DNA from: Chitinophaga sp. YR627 | GTDB lineage: Bacteria; Bacteroidota; Bacteroidia; Chitinophagales; Chitinophagaceae | Assembly (NCBI RefSeq): GCF_900114995.1 | Contig: NZ_FOUX01000008.1 | Span: 124,001 to 188,000 of the forward strand | Reading direction: 5' to 3' | DNA length: 64,000 nucleotides | Shown here: positions 52,860-61,580 of the stretch, one piece after another | How the letters are laid out: each line of letters begins with the position of its first letter | Numbering within the stretch: position 1 is the stretch's first letter | The notes under the pieces: generated by a model | Databases searched by the model: none | Told to the model about the DNA's origin: nothing | The model's input: only the letters and a program-made list of their open reading frames with translations | Program-made: the position numbers and the translations under genes

Positions 52860-53396
52860 ATGGATAGTATTAACCGCCAGCAGCCTGAACAAAATCATCT
52901 TGATCTTCAGGGTACAGATGCTGCCAAGAAATTAAAAGAGCTGATAGATAAGTCTGCCACCTGCTTTTTCTGTACAGAGATCAGTACCGGAAAGCCATTT
53001 GATACGCGGCCTATGGCTGTGCAACAGGTGGACGAGAATGGTAATTGCTGGTTCCTGAGTGCTACAGATAGTCATAAGAATGCGCATATTCTTGCAGACC
53101 CTGCTGTGCAGCTGTTATTCAAGGGAAGTGAGCATTCTGATTTTATGACCATTTATGGTAATGCTTCGATCAGTCAGGATAAGGCAAAGATTGCAGAATT
53201 GTGGAGTCCCTTGTTTAAAACCTGGTTTACGGAGGGGGAGGATGATCCACGGATATCTGTTATCAAAGTGACGCCTGTAGAGGGATATTACTGGGATACC
53301 AAACATGGACAGATAGTGGCGTTTGCGAAACAGTTAATGGGGGCGGTCACCGGACAAACGCTGGACGATTCTATAGAAGGCAAGCTTAAGCTTTAA
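52860..53396 (+). CDS. Pyridoxamine 5'-phosphate oxidase-like flavoprotein (general stress protein 26 type)
   Basis: 178 residues from the ATG at 52860 (MDSINRQQPEQ); the longer frame is not convincing. Features of the split-barrel FMN fold are present: TCFFCTEISTGKPFDTRPMAVQQVDENGNCWFL, then KNAHILADPAVQLLF and a C-terminal PVEGYYWDTKHG. Members bind FMN or F420 and are linked to stress. A 14-bp palindromic terminator follows. Confidence 0.9.
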   Translation: MDSINRQQPEQNHLDLQGTDAAKKLKELIDKSATCFFCTEISTGKPFDTRPMAVQQVDENGNCWFLSATDSHKNAHILADPAVQLLFKGSEHSDFMTIYGNASISQDKAKIAELWSPLFKTWFTEGEDDPRISVIKVTPVEGYYWDTKHGQIVAFAKQLMGAVTGQTLDDSIEGKLKL

Positions 53397-53421
53397 CATG
53401 ATAAGTGCATGAGGAAAATAT

Positions 53422-53460
53422 TAATATCAGGTGGATATATTTAATGTCCACCTGATATTA
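53422..53460. terminator. Bidirectional terminator between convergent genes
   Basis: TAATATCAGGTGGA at 53422-53435 pairs perfectly with TCCACCTGATATTA at 53447-53460; it separates the PNPOx-like gene from the convergent membrane-protein gene. Confidence 0.85.
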
Positions 53461-53473
53461 TATAGTACAATGT

Positions 53474-54199
53474 TTAGAAGGTATACTCAACAGGATCAGT
53501 AGCGATGGCCTGTTGATGACAATTGATACGGAGTTTCACCGGCTTCTCTATGCAGGGGCCAATGCAGATTGTATCTATATTATAATCCCGTTTGATATAA
53601 AAAAGTGGATACCCCATCGTTTTATCCGTCCGTGCGATCTCGCCGTTACTGGCATTATACAGCACGAATGAATTCAGGGATCTTCCATACAGCTTTTCAG
53701 GTTTCATGTCATCCAGGAGCTCATCTTCTTCAAATGTCTCGCTGGCACTGGCTTTGGCCAGTAATTTATTGTCCAGTACGACCTGTACATAATAACCTTT
53801 TCTTAATTCAAACGCCCGTTTACGCATACTTTCCGGCAAAGCATCATAAGTGTACACAACGCTGCTTTTGATGAGATCTTTTGTGTAAACCTTCCCTGTT
53901 GTTGCGAATACTTCTTTAGCGATCTGCTCATCTGTTTTGCGATATTTCGCCCTGAAAGCAGCTTCGTCAGCGATCGTTTGTGCTGTTCTGGGCGTTCCCG
54001 GATATCGTGTATTGGCTACTAATAATCCGGAGGAAAAGAGCAATGCATAGATCAGTGAAGACCTGAGTCTGGTTTTACTTCCTCTTAACCAGAAAAGCGA
54101 ATACTTCGGAGCGATCAATCCAAGTACAAAGAGTAACAGACAGCTGCTGATGACAAAAAATAATAATAGTTCCAGGATAAACTGAGTAGTTGAGGCCAT
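53474..54199 (-). CDS. Membrane protein with two N-terminal helices, unknown function
   Basis: 241 residues: membrane helices at about 8-30 and 46-62 with a short basic loop between (WLRGSKTRLRSS). A mainly soluble domain of about 180 residues follows, outside or inside depending on topology, with a late CIGPC pair. Nothing is recognised. The 170 bases upstream contain a GC-rich patch with short palindromes (around 54304-54350) unlike the surrounding AT-rich spacer. Confidence 0.65.
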   Translation of the reverse strand: MASTTQFILELLLFFVISSCLLLFVLGLIAPKYSLFWLRGSKTRLRSSLIYALLFSSGLLVANTRYPGTPRTAQTIADEAAFRAKYRKTDEQIAKEVFATTGKVYTKDLIKSSVVYTYDALPESMRKRAFELRKGYYVQVVLDNKLLAKASASETFEEDELLDDMKPEKLYGRSLNSFVLYNASNGEIARTDKTMGYPLFYIKRDYNIDTICIGPCIEKPVKLRINCHQQAIATDPVEYTF

Positions 54200-54369
54200 A
54201 AGGTATATTGAGGTTTGGTTGATGACAGGGCGTACTGTAAGTATATACGAACAGAATGGTAATAAAGCCTTAGTCCCGGAAGATATTTCTCAGAATTATT
54301 TTCCTGGCCTGAAGGCCCGGCATCCTGCGACCTGAAAGGCCGGCCGGACAGGATACCAGGGGGGCAGAT

Positions 54370-54504
54370 TCAGGCTTCTTTGTCTTTGGCAGCCGAAGGA
54401 TCCGTTTGCCTGAGCAGTTTTCGCATGATATGTTTCAGCCGGTTTGATTTTCGTAGTTTCAAAACAATAAAAGACCAGGCGGCAACGAATAGTGCAGCTA
54501 TCAT
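54370..54504 (-). CDS. Possible 44-residue single-span membrane protein
   Basis: The frame from ATG at 54504 to TGA at 54370 encodes one hydrophobic helix (MIAALFVAAWSFIVLKL) followed by a basic tail (LRKSNRLKHIMRKLLRQ), a common layout of small bacterial membrane proteins with positive-inside topology. It starts 33 bases after the stop of the oxidoreductase gene on the same strand. No family is recognised, and a chance frame cannot be excluded. Confidence 0.4.
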   Translation of the reverse strand: MIAALFVAAWSFIVLKLRKSNRLKHIMRKLLRQTDPSAAKDKEA

Positions 54505-54537
54505 AACAGATATTGTATGTGATTGTAAACGGAGGAA

Positions 54538-55506
54538 TCAGATGGTTACGACAACGCGTTTGCTGTTGGTTAACTCCATATCCCAGAGTGAGGCGACATC
54601 TTTCAGGGGAACGGTTGTACTGGATATGCTTAGTTTGCCTGTGGCGGCCAGCTGGAACATTTCAGGGAGTATTTCGCTGAAAAGCTGTGCCACCTGTGCA
54701 CGGGACCATGCGCCAAGTCCGGAGCCGGTTAACTGCAAATCTACACTTCTGAGGTTGGCCGCTGATAATTGTATCACATCGCCAGCCATACTACCTATAG
54801 ATACATACCTGATACGATTGGTAAATGAGCCATCACCTTTAAAACAGGAAAGGATCATTTCCGCACTATGGCCCCACAGATAATCAACAACAATGTCAAT
54901 GGGGGTGTCTGTATGGATGGATCTGATCTGATTTTTAAAGTCTTCGTCTTCCTGCAACAGCGAGATACTAATATCAGCACCAAGTGTTAATAGGTCCTGC
55001 AGTGATTCTTTATTTCGTCCTGTAACGATGACTTTTCCGGCGCCATAATGTTTTGCGATCTGTACGGCTGTACGTCCGGTGAATCCGGTGGCACCATTGA
55101 TCAGGACTACATCTCCGGGTTGTATATCTGCTTTGAATTTTAGTCCCATGGCTGAACCAAATACGGCATTCGGCAGCGCGGCAGCGGTTGCATCATCCAG
55201 TTCGGCTGGTAATGGTACAAACCTGTTTTTATCTATCGTTGCTTTTTCTGCCATCATACCTTCACCGATGCCATATACTCTTGTTCCGTCGGGCAACAGA
55301 CAAACGCCGTCTCCGCCAATTAAACGGCCATTGGTCTGTGGTGTTTCTGCTGAATAATGTGTACCAGATGCTCTGCGTTTATCAAAATGTTTAATGGCGA
55401 CTGCTTTTACGGTTACGAGTATTTCATGCTCCTGTGCAACCGGTTCGGGAAAGTCCACATATTTAGGAAGTGCTTCCTGTGGATACATTACTGCTGCTTT
55501 CATCAT
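54538..55506 (-). CDS. Zinc-free alcohol dehydrogenase/quinone oxidoreductase of the MDR superfamily
   Basis: 322 residues from ATG at 55506 (MMKAAVMYPQEALPKYVDFPEP). It has a GroES-like N-terminal part and a Rossmann domain with VLINGATGFTGRTAVQIAKHYGA (the G-x-x-G-x-x-G-type NADPH motif). The structural zinc cysteines of alcohol dehydrogenases are absent, as in quinone-oxidoreductase-like members. It reduces quinones or enones with NADPH. The Crp/Fnr-type regulator gene lies just upstream on the same strand (66 bases). Confidence 0.92.
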   Translation of the reverse strand: MMKAAVMYPQEALPKYVDFPEPVAQEHEILVTVKAVAIKHFDKRRASGTHYSAETPQTNGRLIGGDGVCLLPDGTRVYGIGEGMMAEKATIDKNRFVPLPAELDDATAAALPNAVFGSAMGLKFKADIQPGDVVLINGATGFTGRTAVQIAKHYGAGKVIVTGRNKESLQDLLTLGADISISLLQEDEDFKNQIRSIHTDTPIDIVVDYLWGHSAEMILSCFKGDGSFTNRIRYVSIGSMAGDVIQLSAANLRSVDLQLTGSGLGAWSRAQVAQLFSEILPEMFQLAATGKLSISSTTVPLKDVASLWDMELTNSKRVVVTI

Positions 55507-55571
55507 TTTGTTTGTTTTACACAAAATTAGTGTGGAAGCGAGGGTCGGGACGATAACATATGTTATCAACT

Positions 55572-56156
55572 TCAGAAACGGGTTTTCCCTTTTGCCAGTT
55601 TACTTTTAATACGGCTAAGGTGTACCGTGCTGACACCGAGATAGGAGGCGATATAATGCTGTGGTACCCGTTGTACGATATGCGGTCGTTCCTGCAGGAG
55701 ATGTTGATAACGTTCTTCCGGTGTATCGCGGATAAAGGACACAAATTCGTTGATATAGTGCGTCTGCCGTTGTGCGGACATGTATAATATCATCTGTGTG
55801 AAGTCGGCCTCGTTGCTGAGTTCTGCGATCAGTTGCGCCACATACTGTTTGGGTAATAAGTAAATAACAGAGGGTTCGATGGTTTCGATGGTGAACTGAC
55901 TGGGGAGGTTATTCACAAAGCTTTCCAGCGAACTTAAACCTTCTTCTTCGAAGAAGAATTGTACGGTCTTGTCTTCTCCGTTTTTGTTGAAATAACTTCT
56001 GACACAGCCTTTTTCTATATAGATGTAGTTTTGTGATATTTTGCCTTCATCCAGTAAGATGGTTTTAGCCGGAACATCCAGCCGCTGCTGAAATTCCAGA
56101 TATTTATCCCAGTAGACATTAAGGCGGGGAAACTTATTTCTGAAATGGAAAAACAT
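55572..56156 (-). CDS. Crp/Fnr-family transcriptional regulator, copy A
   Basis: 194 residues from ATG at 56156; an ATG at 56246 would add 30 residues that do not look like the family. The cyclic-nucleotide-binding-like barrel covers about 15-120 (ILLDEGKISQNYIYIEKGCVRSYF). The C-terminal helix-turn-helix is at about 166-186 (HYIASYLGVSTVHLSRIKSKL). Its recognition helix lacks the Arg-Glu pair of CRP, so it should read a different site from copy B. It precedes the quinone-oxidoreductase-like gene on the same strand and probably regulates it. Confidence 0.92.
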   Translation of the reverse strand: MFFHFRNKFPRLNVYWDKYLEFQQRLDVPAKTILLDEGKISQNYIYIEKGCVRSYFNKNGEDKTVQFFFEEEGLSSLESFVNNLPSQFTIETIEPSVIYLLPKQYVAQLIAELSNEADFTQMILYMSAQRQTHYINEFVSFIRDTPEERYQHLLQERPHIVQRVPQHYIASYLGVSTVHLSRIKSKLAKGKTRF

Positions 56157-56264
56157 ACTTATCAGGTAATGGCTTTTGCGAAGATAGGGGAATAAATCTC
56201 CGAAAGATTGTGGATAACTGCAATAAACCTTAAATTCGATGATCAAATCCCTAATCTTTTACAC

Positions 56265-56882
56265 ATGAACAGAAAGTATTGGCTGATCTATGGCGTCATC
56301 ATTTCGCTGGCCCTGTTGATAATAGCCACAATTGTTTACCCCGGCGGTTCTTATGCAAGTGCCACTACTACCGGTTTTGACTGGGGAAATAACTACTTAT
56401 GTAATTTGTTTAGTCCGAAGGCCATCAACGGTGCAGATAATACGTCCCGTATCTGGGCGATCAGCGGCTGGTGTTTGCTGTGTGCCTGTTATGTGGCTTT
56501 TTTCATTGATTTTTCGAAAAGGATACCGGCAAAAGGTGCTGCCAGTATTATCAGATATACAGGTATCGGAGCGATGGTATTTGCATTTCTGGCGGTAACA
56601 CCTTATCATGATATCATGGTGACCATTGCAGATACACTGGGATTGCTTTGTGCATTCTATATTATGGTGTTTAGCTTCAAAGCCAAACTGCATCTGCTGG
56701 GTATCATCTCTGTGATCACCCTGCTGCTTTCTTATCTGATGACGTACATTTATTACAGCCAGCAATTTATGGAGATCTTACCTGTAGTGCAGAAAATAGG
56801 TATTGTGGTGGAGGTTATCTGGATATTATCACTGCATTATGGGTCAAGCGCTGAGGATTTTCAGGTAAAGGAAGCAGCTTAG
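56265..56882 (+). CDS. Multi-span membrane protein (DUF998-like)
   Basis: 205 residues from ATG at 56265, with six hydrophobic segments (about 5-25, 60-78, 92-110, 118-135, 140-160, 172-190). The pattern of a conserved aspartate/asparagine loop after the first helix (YPGGSYASATTTGFDWGNNYLCNLF) fits DUF998-like proteins. No enzymatic motif. It ends 24 bases before the second Crp/Fnr gene and may share its transcript. Confidence 0.7.
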   Translation: MNRKYWLIYGVIISLALLIIATIVYPGGSYASATTTGFDWGNNYLCNLFSPKAINGADNTSRIWAISGWCLLCACYVAFFIDFSKRIPAKGAASIIRYTGIGAMVFAFLAVTPYHDIMVTIADTLGLLCAFYIMVFSFKAKLHLLGIISVITLLLSYLMTYIYYSQQFMEILPVVQKIGIVVEVIWILSLHYGSSAEDFQVKEAA

Positions 56883-56906
56883 GATGGCAGGTGTAAATTA
56901 TTGAAT

Positions 56907-57476
56907 ATGGAGTCTTTATTACGATTTATTCATGCGCTGACAATCTTTTCTGAGGAAAGCTGGATACGCTTACAACCGGCACTGTCGACACAGGAATTTA
57001 AGAAGAATGAATTTTTATTAAAGGAAGGAGCGGTTTGTCAATCGCTCTTTTTTATTGAAAAAGGCTACTGCCGCAGTTTTCATGAAATAGATGGTATTGA
57101 AAAGAATACTGCCTTTTATCTGGAGAATGATATCGCTACCAATATCAGAAGTTTTGGTAGCGGAGAAAAGTCTGCTGCCAGTATTATAGCCTGTGAACCA
57201 CTTACAGCGATTGTTTTTGATAAAGTCTTATTATTTGAAGCGGCCCGGCAGACGCCCGAAATAGAGGCCCTGGGAAGGAACTGCATCCGGCTCTTTGCCG
57301 CGAAACAGGATGAGTTTGCAACCTTATTTAATATCTATTCTGCTAAAGACCGTCTGGCCTACATAGAGGAGAAGCATCCACAGCTTTTACAAAGAGTCTC
57401 CCAGACACAACTGGCTTCTTTTCTTGGCGTAGCAAGAGAAACGCTGAGCCGTATACGGAAAAGAAGAGTTCCCTGA
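56907..57476 (+). CDS. Crp/Fnr-family transcriptional regulator, copy B
   Basis: 189 residues from ATG at 56907 (a TTG two codons earlier is possible). The cNMP-like barrel covers about 20-125 (FLLKEGAVCQSLFFIEKGYCRSF) and the helix-turn-helix about 165-185. The recognition helix reads GVARETLSRIRK: R177, E178 and R182 sit at the spacing of E. coli CRP R180, E181 and R185. A perfect CRP-type palindrome lies nine bases past its stop codon. The sensory ligand is unknown; the barrel need not bind cAMP. Confidence 0.93.
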   Translation: MESLLRFIHALTIFSEESWIRLQPALSTQEFKKNEFLLKEGAVCQSLFFIEKGYCRSFHEIDGIEKNTAFYLENDIATNIRSFGSGEKSAASIIACEPLTAIVFDKVLLFEAARQTPEIEALGRNCIRLFAAKQDEFATLFNIYSAKDRLAYIEEKHPQLLQRVSQTQLASFLGVARETLSRIRKRRVP

Positions 57477-57484
57477 TTACATTT

Positions 57485-57500
57485 TGTGACGATCGTCACA
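57485..57500. promoter_or_regulatory. Perfect CRP-type palindrome TGTGA-N6-TCACA
   Basis: TGTGACGATCGTCACA is a 16-bp perfect palindrome matching the E. coli CRP half-site consensus. It lies between the Crp/Fnr copy B gene and the VOC gene (ATG at 57621). With the matching recognition helix next door it is the likely target site of copy B. Confidence 0.65.
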
Positions 57501-57537
57501 GGTAGAAAATATGCTGAAATCAGACTTTTGTCCTGCG

Positions 57538-57576
57538 TTGCAGGGCTGATGCTGTATGCCATACAGGCCTGCTTTT
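57538..57576 (+). terminator. Probable terminator of the Crp/Fnr copy B gene
   Basis: CTGTATG pairs with CATACAG around a single base (57552-57566), enclosed by GCAGG and CCTGC with unpaired bases on one side, then T5. The bulge makes it weaker than the other terminators here. Confidence 0.5.
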
Positions 57577-57620
57577 TGAATATCTGTAGATAGATCACTT
57601 TAACTATAAAATGTAAGAAA

Positions 57621-58031
57621 ATGGGAAAGCTTAAAAAGATAGATGCGCAGACAAATGTCGTTACCTGGTTTGAAATTCCTGTAACAGATATTCAGAGAGC
57701 GAAGCAGTTTTATGAGACGATACTGGACATCACAATGACGATCCGTAATGACGGGGGAAATGAGGCTGTCTTTTTCCCTTATGACCCCAATACGGTGCAG
57801 GCTACGTCCGGCAGGGTAACCGGGGTATTATCAAAATCAGAGAAAAACAAGCCTTCCGCAGATGGTACGATGGTGTACATTAACGCAAGCCCCTCCTTAC
57901 AAACTGTACTGGACAGAATAGCAGGAGCGGGCGGAAAAGTAGTTGTACCGAAGACGCAGATCCCGGCGGGATATATTGCGGTAATTATTGATTCTGAAGG
58001 AAACAGGTTAGGGTTGCATGCAGAGGAATAA
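57621..58031 (+). CDS. VOC-family (glyoxalase/bleomycin-resistance-like) protein
   Basis: 136 residues with the paired beta-alpha-beta-beta-beta modules of the vicinal oxygen chelate fold: VTWFEIPVTDIQRAKQFYETIL at the start and GYIAVIIDSEGNRLGLHAEE at the end. Members bind a divalent metal and act on small molecules, or sequester antibiotics. The start at 57621 follows 121 bases after the CRP-type palindrome. Confidence 0.93.
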   Translation: MGKLKKIDAQTNVVTWFEIPVTDIQRAKQFYETILDITMTIRNDGGNEAVFFPYDPNTVQATSGRVTGVLSKSEKNKPSADGTMVYINASPSLQTVLDRIAGAGGKVVVPKTQIPAGYIAVIIDSEGNRLGLHAEE

Positions 58032-58040
58032 TGAACGTAT

Positions 58041-58640
58041 TTAGTGCGTCCATATCATCCCCTGTGGATTCAGGTTCCAGTGATATTTCTGTGCTTCACC
58101 AAAGCTGCTGAAATCCTGTTTTTTCCCCAGTACGATTTCTTCATAAGCGACGAACATCTGTCTGGCAGCAATAATGGGTTGCATACGTCCTACACCTGTG
58201 CATAGTCCGGGTATAGCGACACTGGTGATCCGCTCGTCTCTGGTGGCAGCTATCAGCAATGCTTTCATTGCAAGGTAGGCATTGATGGAAGTATCGATAT
58301 TAAAATTGGTAGGGATACGCATTGTAGGGGCGGAGATAAGATAAGGAATCGTCTTGTCTCCGGTTTCCATTACGATGGTCTGACCGATCAGCAATTCTCC
58401 TTCAGGAGATGCTTTTATTTTCGCCTGTAATTCTTTCTCCAGATGCCAGCCAAGTCTTTCTGAGATAGCATAGTCAAGAGAGCCATCCATAAAGCCAAAG
58501 GAATTGGCCGGACTTACGATTGCATCAACAGCCAGTTTTGTGATATCACCTTCTCTGATAGTAACATCTGTTGCATCTGAGAAGAATTCTCTCCAGGCAC
58601 TGACCATTTTATGGTTAGTGTCCATTAATATGTATTGCAT
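58041..58640 (-). CDS. Macro-domain protein (ADP-ribose-binding type)
   Basis: 199 residues. The macro-domain ligand site is seen in AVDAIVSPANSFGFMDGSLD, and the second loop in AIPGLCTGVGRM. These domains bind or hydrolyse ADP-ribose derivatives. It starts eight bases from the end of the HxlR-type gene on the same strand, so the two may be cotranscribed. Convergent with the VOC gene, ten bases away. Confidence 0.92.
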   Translation of the reverse strand: MQYILMDTNHKMVSAWREFFSDATDVTIREGDITKLAVDAIVSPANSFGFMDGSLDYAISERLGWHLEKELQAKIKASPEGELLIGQTIVMETGDKTIPYLISAPTMRIPTNFNIDTSINAYLAMKALLIAATRDERITSVAIPGLCTGVGRMQPIIAARQMFVAYEEIVLGKKQDFSSFGEAQKYHWNLNPQGMIWTH

Positions 58641-58649
58641 AGGTATTGC

Positions 58650-59042
58650 TTATCTGCCTAAAATTTGTTTTCTGTGTGTATCTCCCCAGGTCTTTAGCTC
58701 TTTCATTAGTTTTTCTACTGATCTTCCATGTTGCGTCAGTGCATATTCTACTACGGAAGAAAACTCCTCACTGGAAGTACGGCAAAGCAGCTGATTCATT
58801 TCCATCTGCTTTAATTCTCTGGACAGGATCTTATCAGATATGCCGGGTATATCACGGGATAGCTGCATAAAACGCTTTGGTTCGTATGCCAGCGATATCA
58901 GTATTGGAAGTGTCCATCTGCCTTGTATAGCATCAAATGCGTCCCTGATTGATCTCACTGCGTCCTGACTGTTCTCGTAGGAGCATTTTTCCCCTGTATT
59001 TACTTCCGCTACTGCTGCTTTGTCAGACATAAGTCCTTTCAT
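58650..59042 (-). CDS. HxlR-family winged-helix regulator
   Basis: 130 residues. The HxlR domain is clear: IQGRWTLPILISLAYEPKRFMQLSRDIPGISDKILSRELKQMEMNQLL, then YALTQHGRSVEKLM. A cysteine upstream of the domain (C20) could be a redox or electrophile sensor, as in many relatives. It is divergent from the nitroreductase gene across 71 bases, the usual regulator-target layout. Confidence 0.93.
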   Translation of the reverse strand: MKGLMSDKAAVAEVNTGEKCSYENSQDAVRSIRDAFDAIQGRWTLPILISLAYEPKRFMQLSRDIPGISDKILSRELKQMEMNQLLCRTSSEEFSSVVEYALTQHGRSVEKLMKELKTWGDTHRKQILGR

Positions 59043-59113
59043 GAAGGTTAGTAATCTGTTTTCGGTAGATAAAGCTAAGTAAGTTTGTTTAGAATTTAAA
59101 CAGCAGCAATACT

Positions 59114-59839
59114 ATGCAAACAACAGCGGGGGCAACGTGGACTTATTTTCAGTCGCTTAATGCCAGCAGGAGATCTGTCAGGGATTTTACGGGAGAATCT
59201 ATTCCTGACAATGATATGCAGGAGATACTGGAAGCAGCAATGCTGGCGCCTTCCAGTGCAAATTCACAACCTTACGAGTTACATTGGGTGAAAGATCCTG
59301 CGGTTAAATCATTGGTTGCGAAGGCCTGTAATAGTCAGCGGGCAGCAATGACGGCTACTTATCTCGTAGTCGTTGTGGCCAGTAAAAAGATTACCCGAAA
59401 TGCGATTGACGGCCAACTCGATTATATTCAGAAAACGGATCAGCTGGATGAGCGTACCAGGGCCTATCATCTGAAGAATATAAAAACCATGCGCAGTTTT
59501 CTGAATATCGGCGGATTACCTGTCTGGTCGCCTTTATTATGGATTATCCGTCAGCTGATGCCGGTGTTTACATTATTTCCCCTGTCACCGGCGGGTATGC
59601 GGCAATGGATGGCCAGAAATGCGATCTATGCTGCACAGAATATGATGCTGGCAGTAGCGGCTAAAGGCTATGATAGTTGTCCGATGGAGGGATTTAAAGC
59701 GCCTGCTATAGCGAAGATCCTGGGCTTATCTTATGGCTCGGTCATTCCGGTGGTTATCGCCGTAGGCAAGAGAGCAAACGATGCGAAAATAGACCCCCAA
59801 TGGCGTAAGCCGGTGAATGAGGCGATTATTGTACATTAG
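59114..59839 (+). CDS. Nitroreductase-family flavoprotein
   Basis: 241 residues with the FMN-binding start RRSVRDFTGESIPDNDMQEILEAAMLAPSSANSQPYE and the C-terminal CPMEGFKAPAIAKILGL ... VIAVGKRA. It reduces nitro groups, quinones or enones with NAD(P)H. A TAAGTTTG box (59080-59087) 27 bases before the ATG gives a candidate -7 element. It is probably controlled by the divergent HxlR gene and followed 15 bases later by the hydrolase gene. Confidence 0.95.
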   Translation: MQTTAGATWTYFQSLNASRRSVRDFTGESIPDNDMQEILEAAMLAPSSANSQPYELHWVKDPAVKSLVAKACNSQRAAMTATYLVVVVASKKITRNAIDGQLDYIQKTDQLDERTRAYHLKNIKTMRSFLNIGGLPVWSPLLWIIRQLMPVFTLFPLSPAGMRQWMARNAIYAAQNMMLAVAAKGYDSCPMEGFKAPAIAKILGLSYGSVIPVVIAVGKRANDAKIDPQWRKPVNEAIIVH

Positions 59840-59854
59840 AGGTGTGATAAAAGC

Positions 59855-60868
59855 ATGTATATGGAATTCTTAGCTAAGCGTGCAATCATTCTGTCATTTT
59901 TCCTGATCATAGGAAATACACTCCTCTATTCTCAACACAAAGATCAAAAGATGGAACAGTTACGATCAGCAGGCAATCAAGCGACTGCCGGTAATACCAG
60001 CACTATTTTATATAAAACAGTGTCAGTCGGTAACTATAACATTTTTTACCGGGAAGGCGGGAGTAGTGATAAACCAGCCATTGTTTTCCTGCATGGTTTT
60101 CCATCTTCATCCCGGATGTGGCAGCCTTTACTGGAAAAGCTTTCGGCTGACTACCATGTAATTGCTCCTGATTACATCGGCTTTGGGCATAGCAGTCAGC
60201 CTCCGGTGGATAGCTTTGATTATACTTTTGATAACCTGGCGGAATATACAGACAGGTTTATCACACAGCTGGGTTTAGAGCGATTTATACTGGTGCAGCA
60301 GGATTATGGTGGACCTATTGGTATGCGGATCGCTGAGAAGCATCCGGAGAAAATACAGGCGATCATTGTACAGAATGCCGTGAGCCATCAGGAAGGATTG
60401 TCACCTTTATGGGAAACCAGGAAAGCTTTCTGGGCGGATAAGGAGAAATACTACGATGCTGTGAAGAAGAACTTTATCAGCTTTGAAGCGACGAAACAAA
60501 GGCATATCGGTAGTACGCCCGTACCGGAACGAATTAACCCTGATAATTACACGGACGAATACCTGTTCTTAAATAAACCTGGTATGCCAGATATTCAGCT
60601 GGAGCTGTTTTATGATTATCAGAGTAATGTCCGGTCATACCCTAAATGGCAGGAATGGCTCAGCAAACATCAACCCAGCATGCAGGTCATATGGGGACAA
60701 TATGATCCTTCTTTTACGGTAGCCGGCGCCTGGAAATACAAGGAGAATGTTCCGGATGCAGAAGTACATATTGTTGAAGGAGGGCATTTTGCGCTCGATG
60801 AAGCTGAGCCGGTTATTTTGAGTCTGATGCAGGACTTTCTGAAACGGGTAACAGCGAAGACGAAGTAG
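59855..60868 (+). CDS. Secreted alpha/beta hydrolase of the haloalkane-dehalogenase-like branch
   Basis: 337 residues with a signal peptide (about 6-26, IILSFFLIIGNTLLYSQ). The oxyanion motif is HGFPSSSRMW (80-89). The nucleophile elbow is VQQDYGG with an aspartate, D150, in place of the common serine; the catalytic histidine is H311 in EGGHF. An aspartate nucleophile is the hallmark of haloalkane dehalogenases and epoxide hydrolases. Export is unusual for such enzymes. It is cotranscribed with the nitroreductase gene. Confidence 0.9.
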   Translation: MYMEFLAKRAIILSFFLIIGNTLLYSQHKDQKMEQLRSAGNQATAGNTSTILYKTVSVGNYNIFYREGGSSDKPAIVFLHGFPSSSRMWQPLLEKLSADYHVIAPDYIGFGHSSQPPVDSFDYTFDNLAEYTDRFITQLGLERFILVQQDYGGPIGMRIAEKHPEKIQAIIVQNAVSHQEGLSPLWETRKAFWADKEKYYDAVKKNFISFEATKQRHIGSTPVPERINPDNYTDEYLFLNKPGMPDIQLELFYDYQSNVRSYPKWQEWLSKHQPSMQVIWGQYDPSFTVAGAWKYKENVPDAEVHIVEGGHFALDEAEPVILSLMQDFLKRVTAKTK

Positions 60869-60875
60869 CTGCTGA

Positions 60876-61514
60876 TTAACGTGCTTTCTTTTGCCGGAGT
60901 GTCAATATCACTTCATACACATACAATGGTACTGCCCATCCCATCCAGAAGAGAGAAGGCGTGACCTCTTCAAAACTTCCCAGTGCCTGTACGAAGGGGA
61001 GTCTGAAACTCAGACCGGAGATAACAAATGCGATTGTCACTATATAACTTCTTGTCATCCATTCCTTATGCAGCTTGATCTGTTTTTTGCGCACCACCCA
61101 CCAGGCAATAAATGAAGCGGACATCCAGACGCTTACCCATACCTGGAGGGAAAAAGCATAGGCCCAGTTGACCTTATAGGCGGTTGTAAAAGATAGAATA
61201 ACAGCACAGCAGCTACTGGCCAGTATAGCAAACAGATAAAGGGTGCCCAATATGCGGTGCAGCAGCCATTTTTTGGCATGTAGTCTTTCCCAGAATTGTA
61301 AAGGTCCCAGTACTAATGCACCGCCGCCGGCAGTAATATGGAGGATGAGTATCCATTTCAGGTCAAAGTATTTGCCAAGCGCTTCCTGTGTGAGTGTCAG
61401 GAAATGATCGGCGCCGTGCATAAAAGACCAGGTGATATATACGATGACAGCCCACAGGGATATTTTGAATACATCATTGAGTCCCCAGGCAGCTTGTGAA
61501 ATTAAATTTTTCAT
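60876..61514 (-). CDS. DUF2306 integral membrane protein
   Basis: 212 residues from ATG at 61514 (MKNLISQAAWGLND), with about six membrane helices. It has the DUF2306 segment ITAGGGALVLGPLQFWERLHAKKWLLHRILGTLYL and further conserved histidines in HGADHFL and LHKEWMTR. The family is uncharacterised; conserved histidines might bind haem. It is convergent with the hydrolase gene, eight bases away. Confidence 0.88.
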   Translation of the reverse strand: MKNLISQAAWGLNDVFKISLWAVIVYITWSFMHGADHFLTLTQEALGKYFDLKWILILHITAGGGALVLGPLQFWERLHAKKWLLHRILGTLYLFAILASSCCAVILSFTTAYKVNWAYAFSLQVWVSVWMSASFIAWWVVRKKQIKLHKEWMTRSYIVTIAFVISGLSFRLPFVQALGSFEEVTPSLFWMGWAVPLYVYEVILTLRQKKAR

Positions 61515-61580
61515 GTTCGATACGTCGTTGATTGAACACAAAAATCAGGTATGCGGAGGGGGGAATCAATAACCGAAAAA

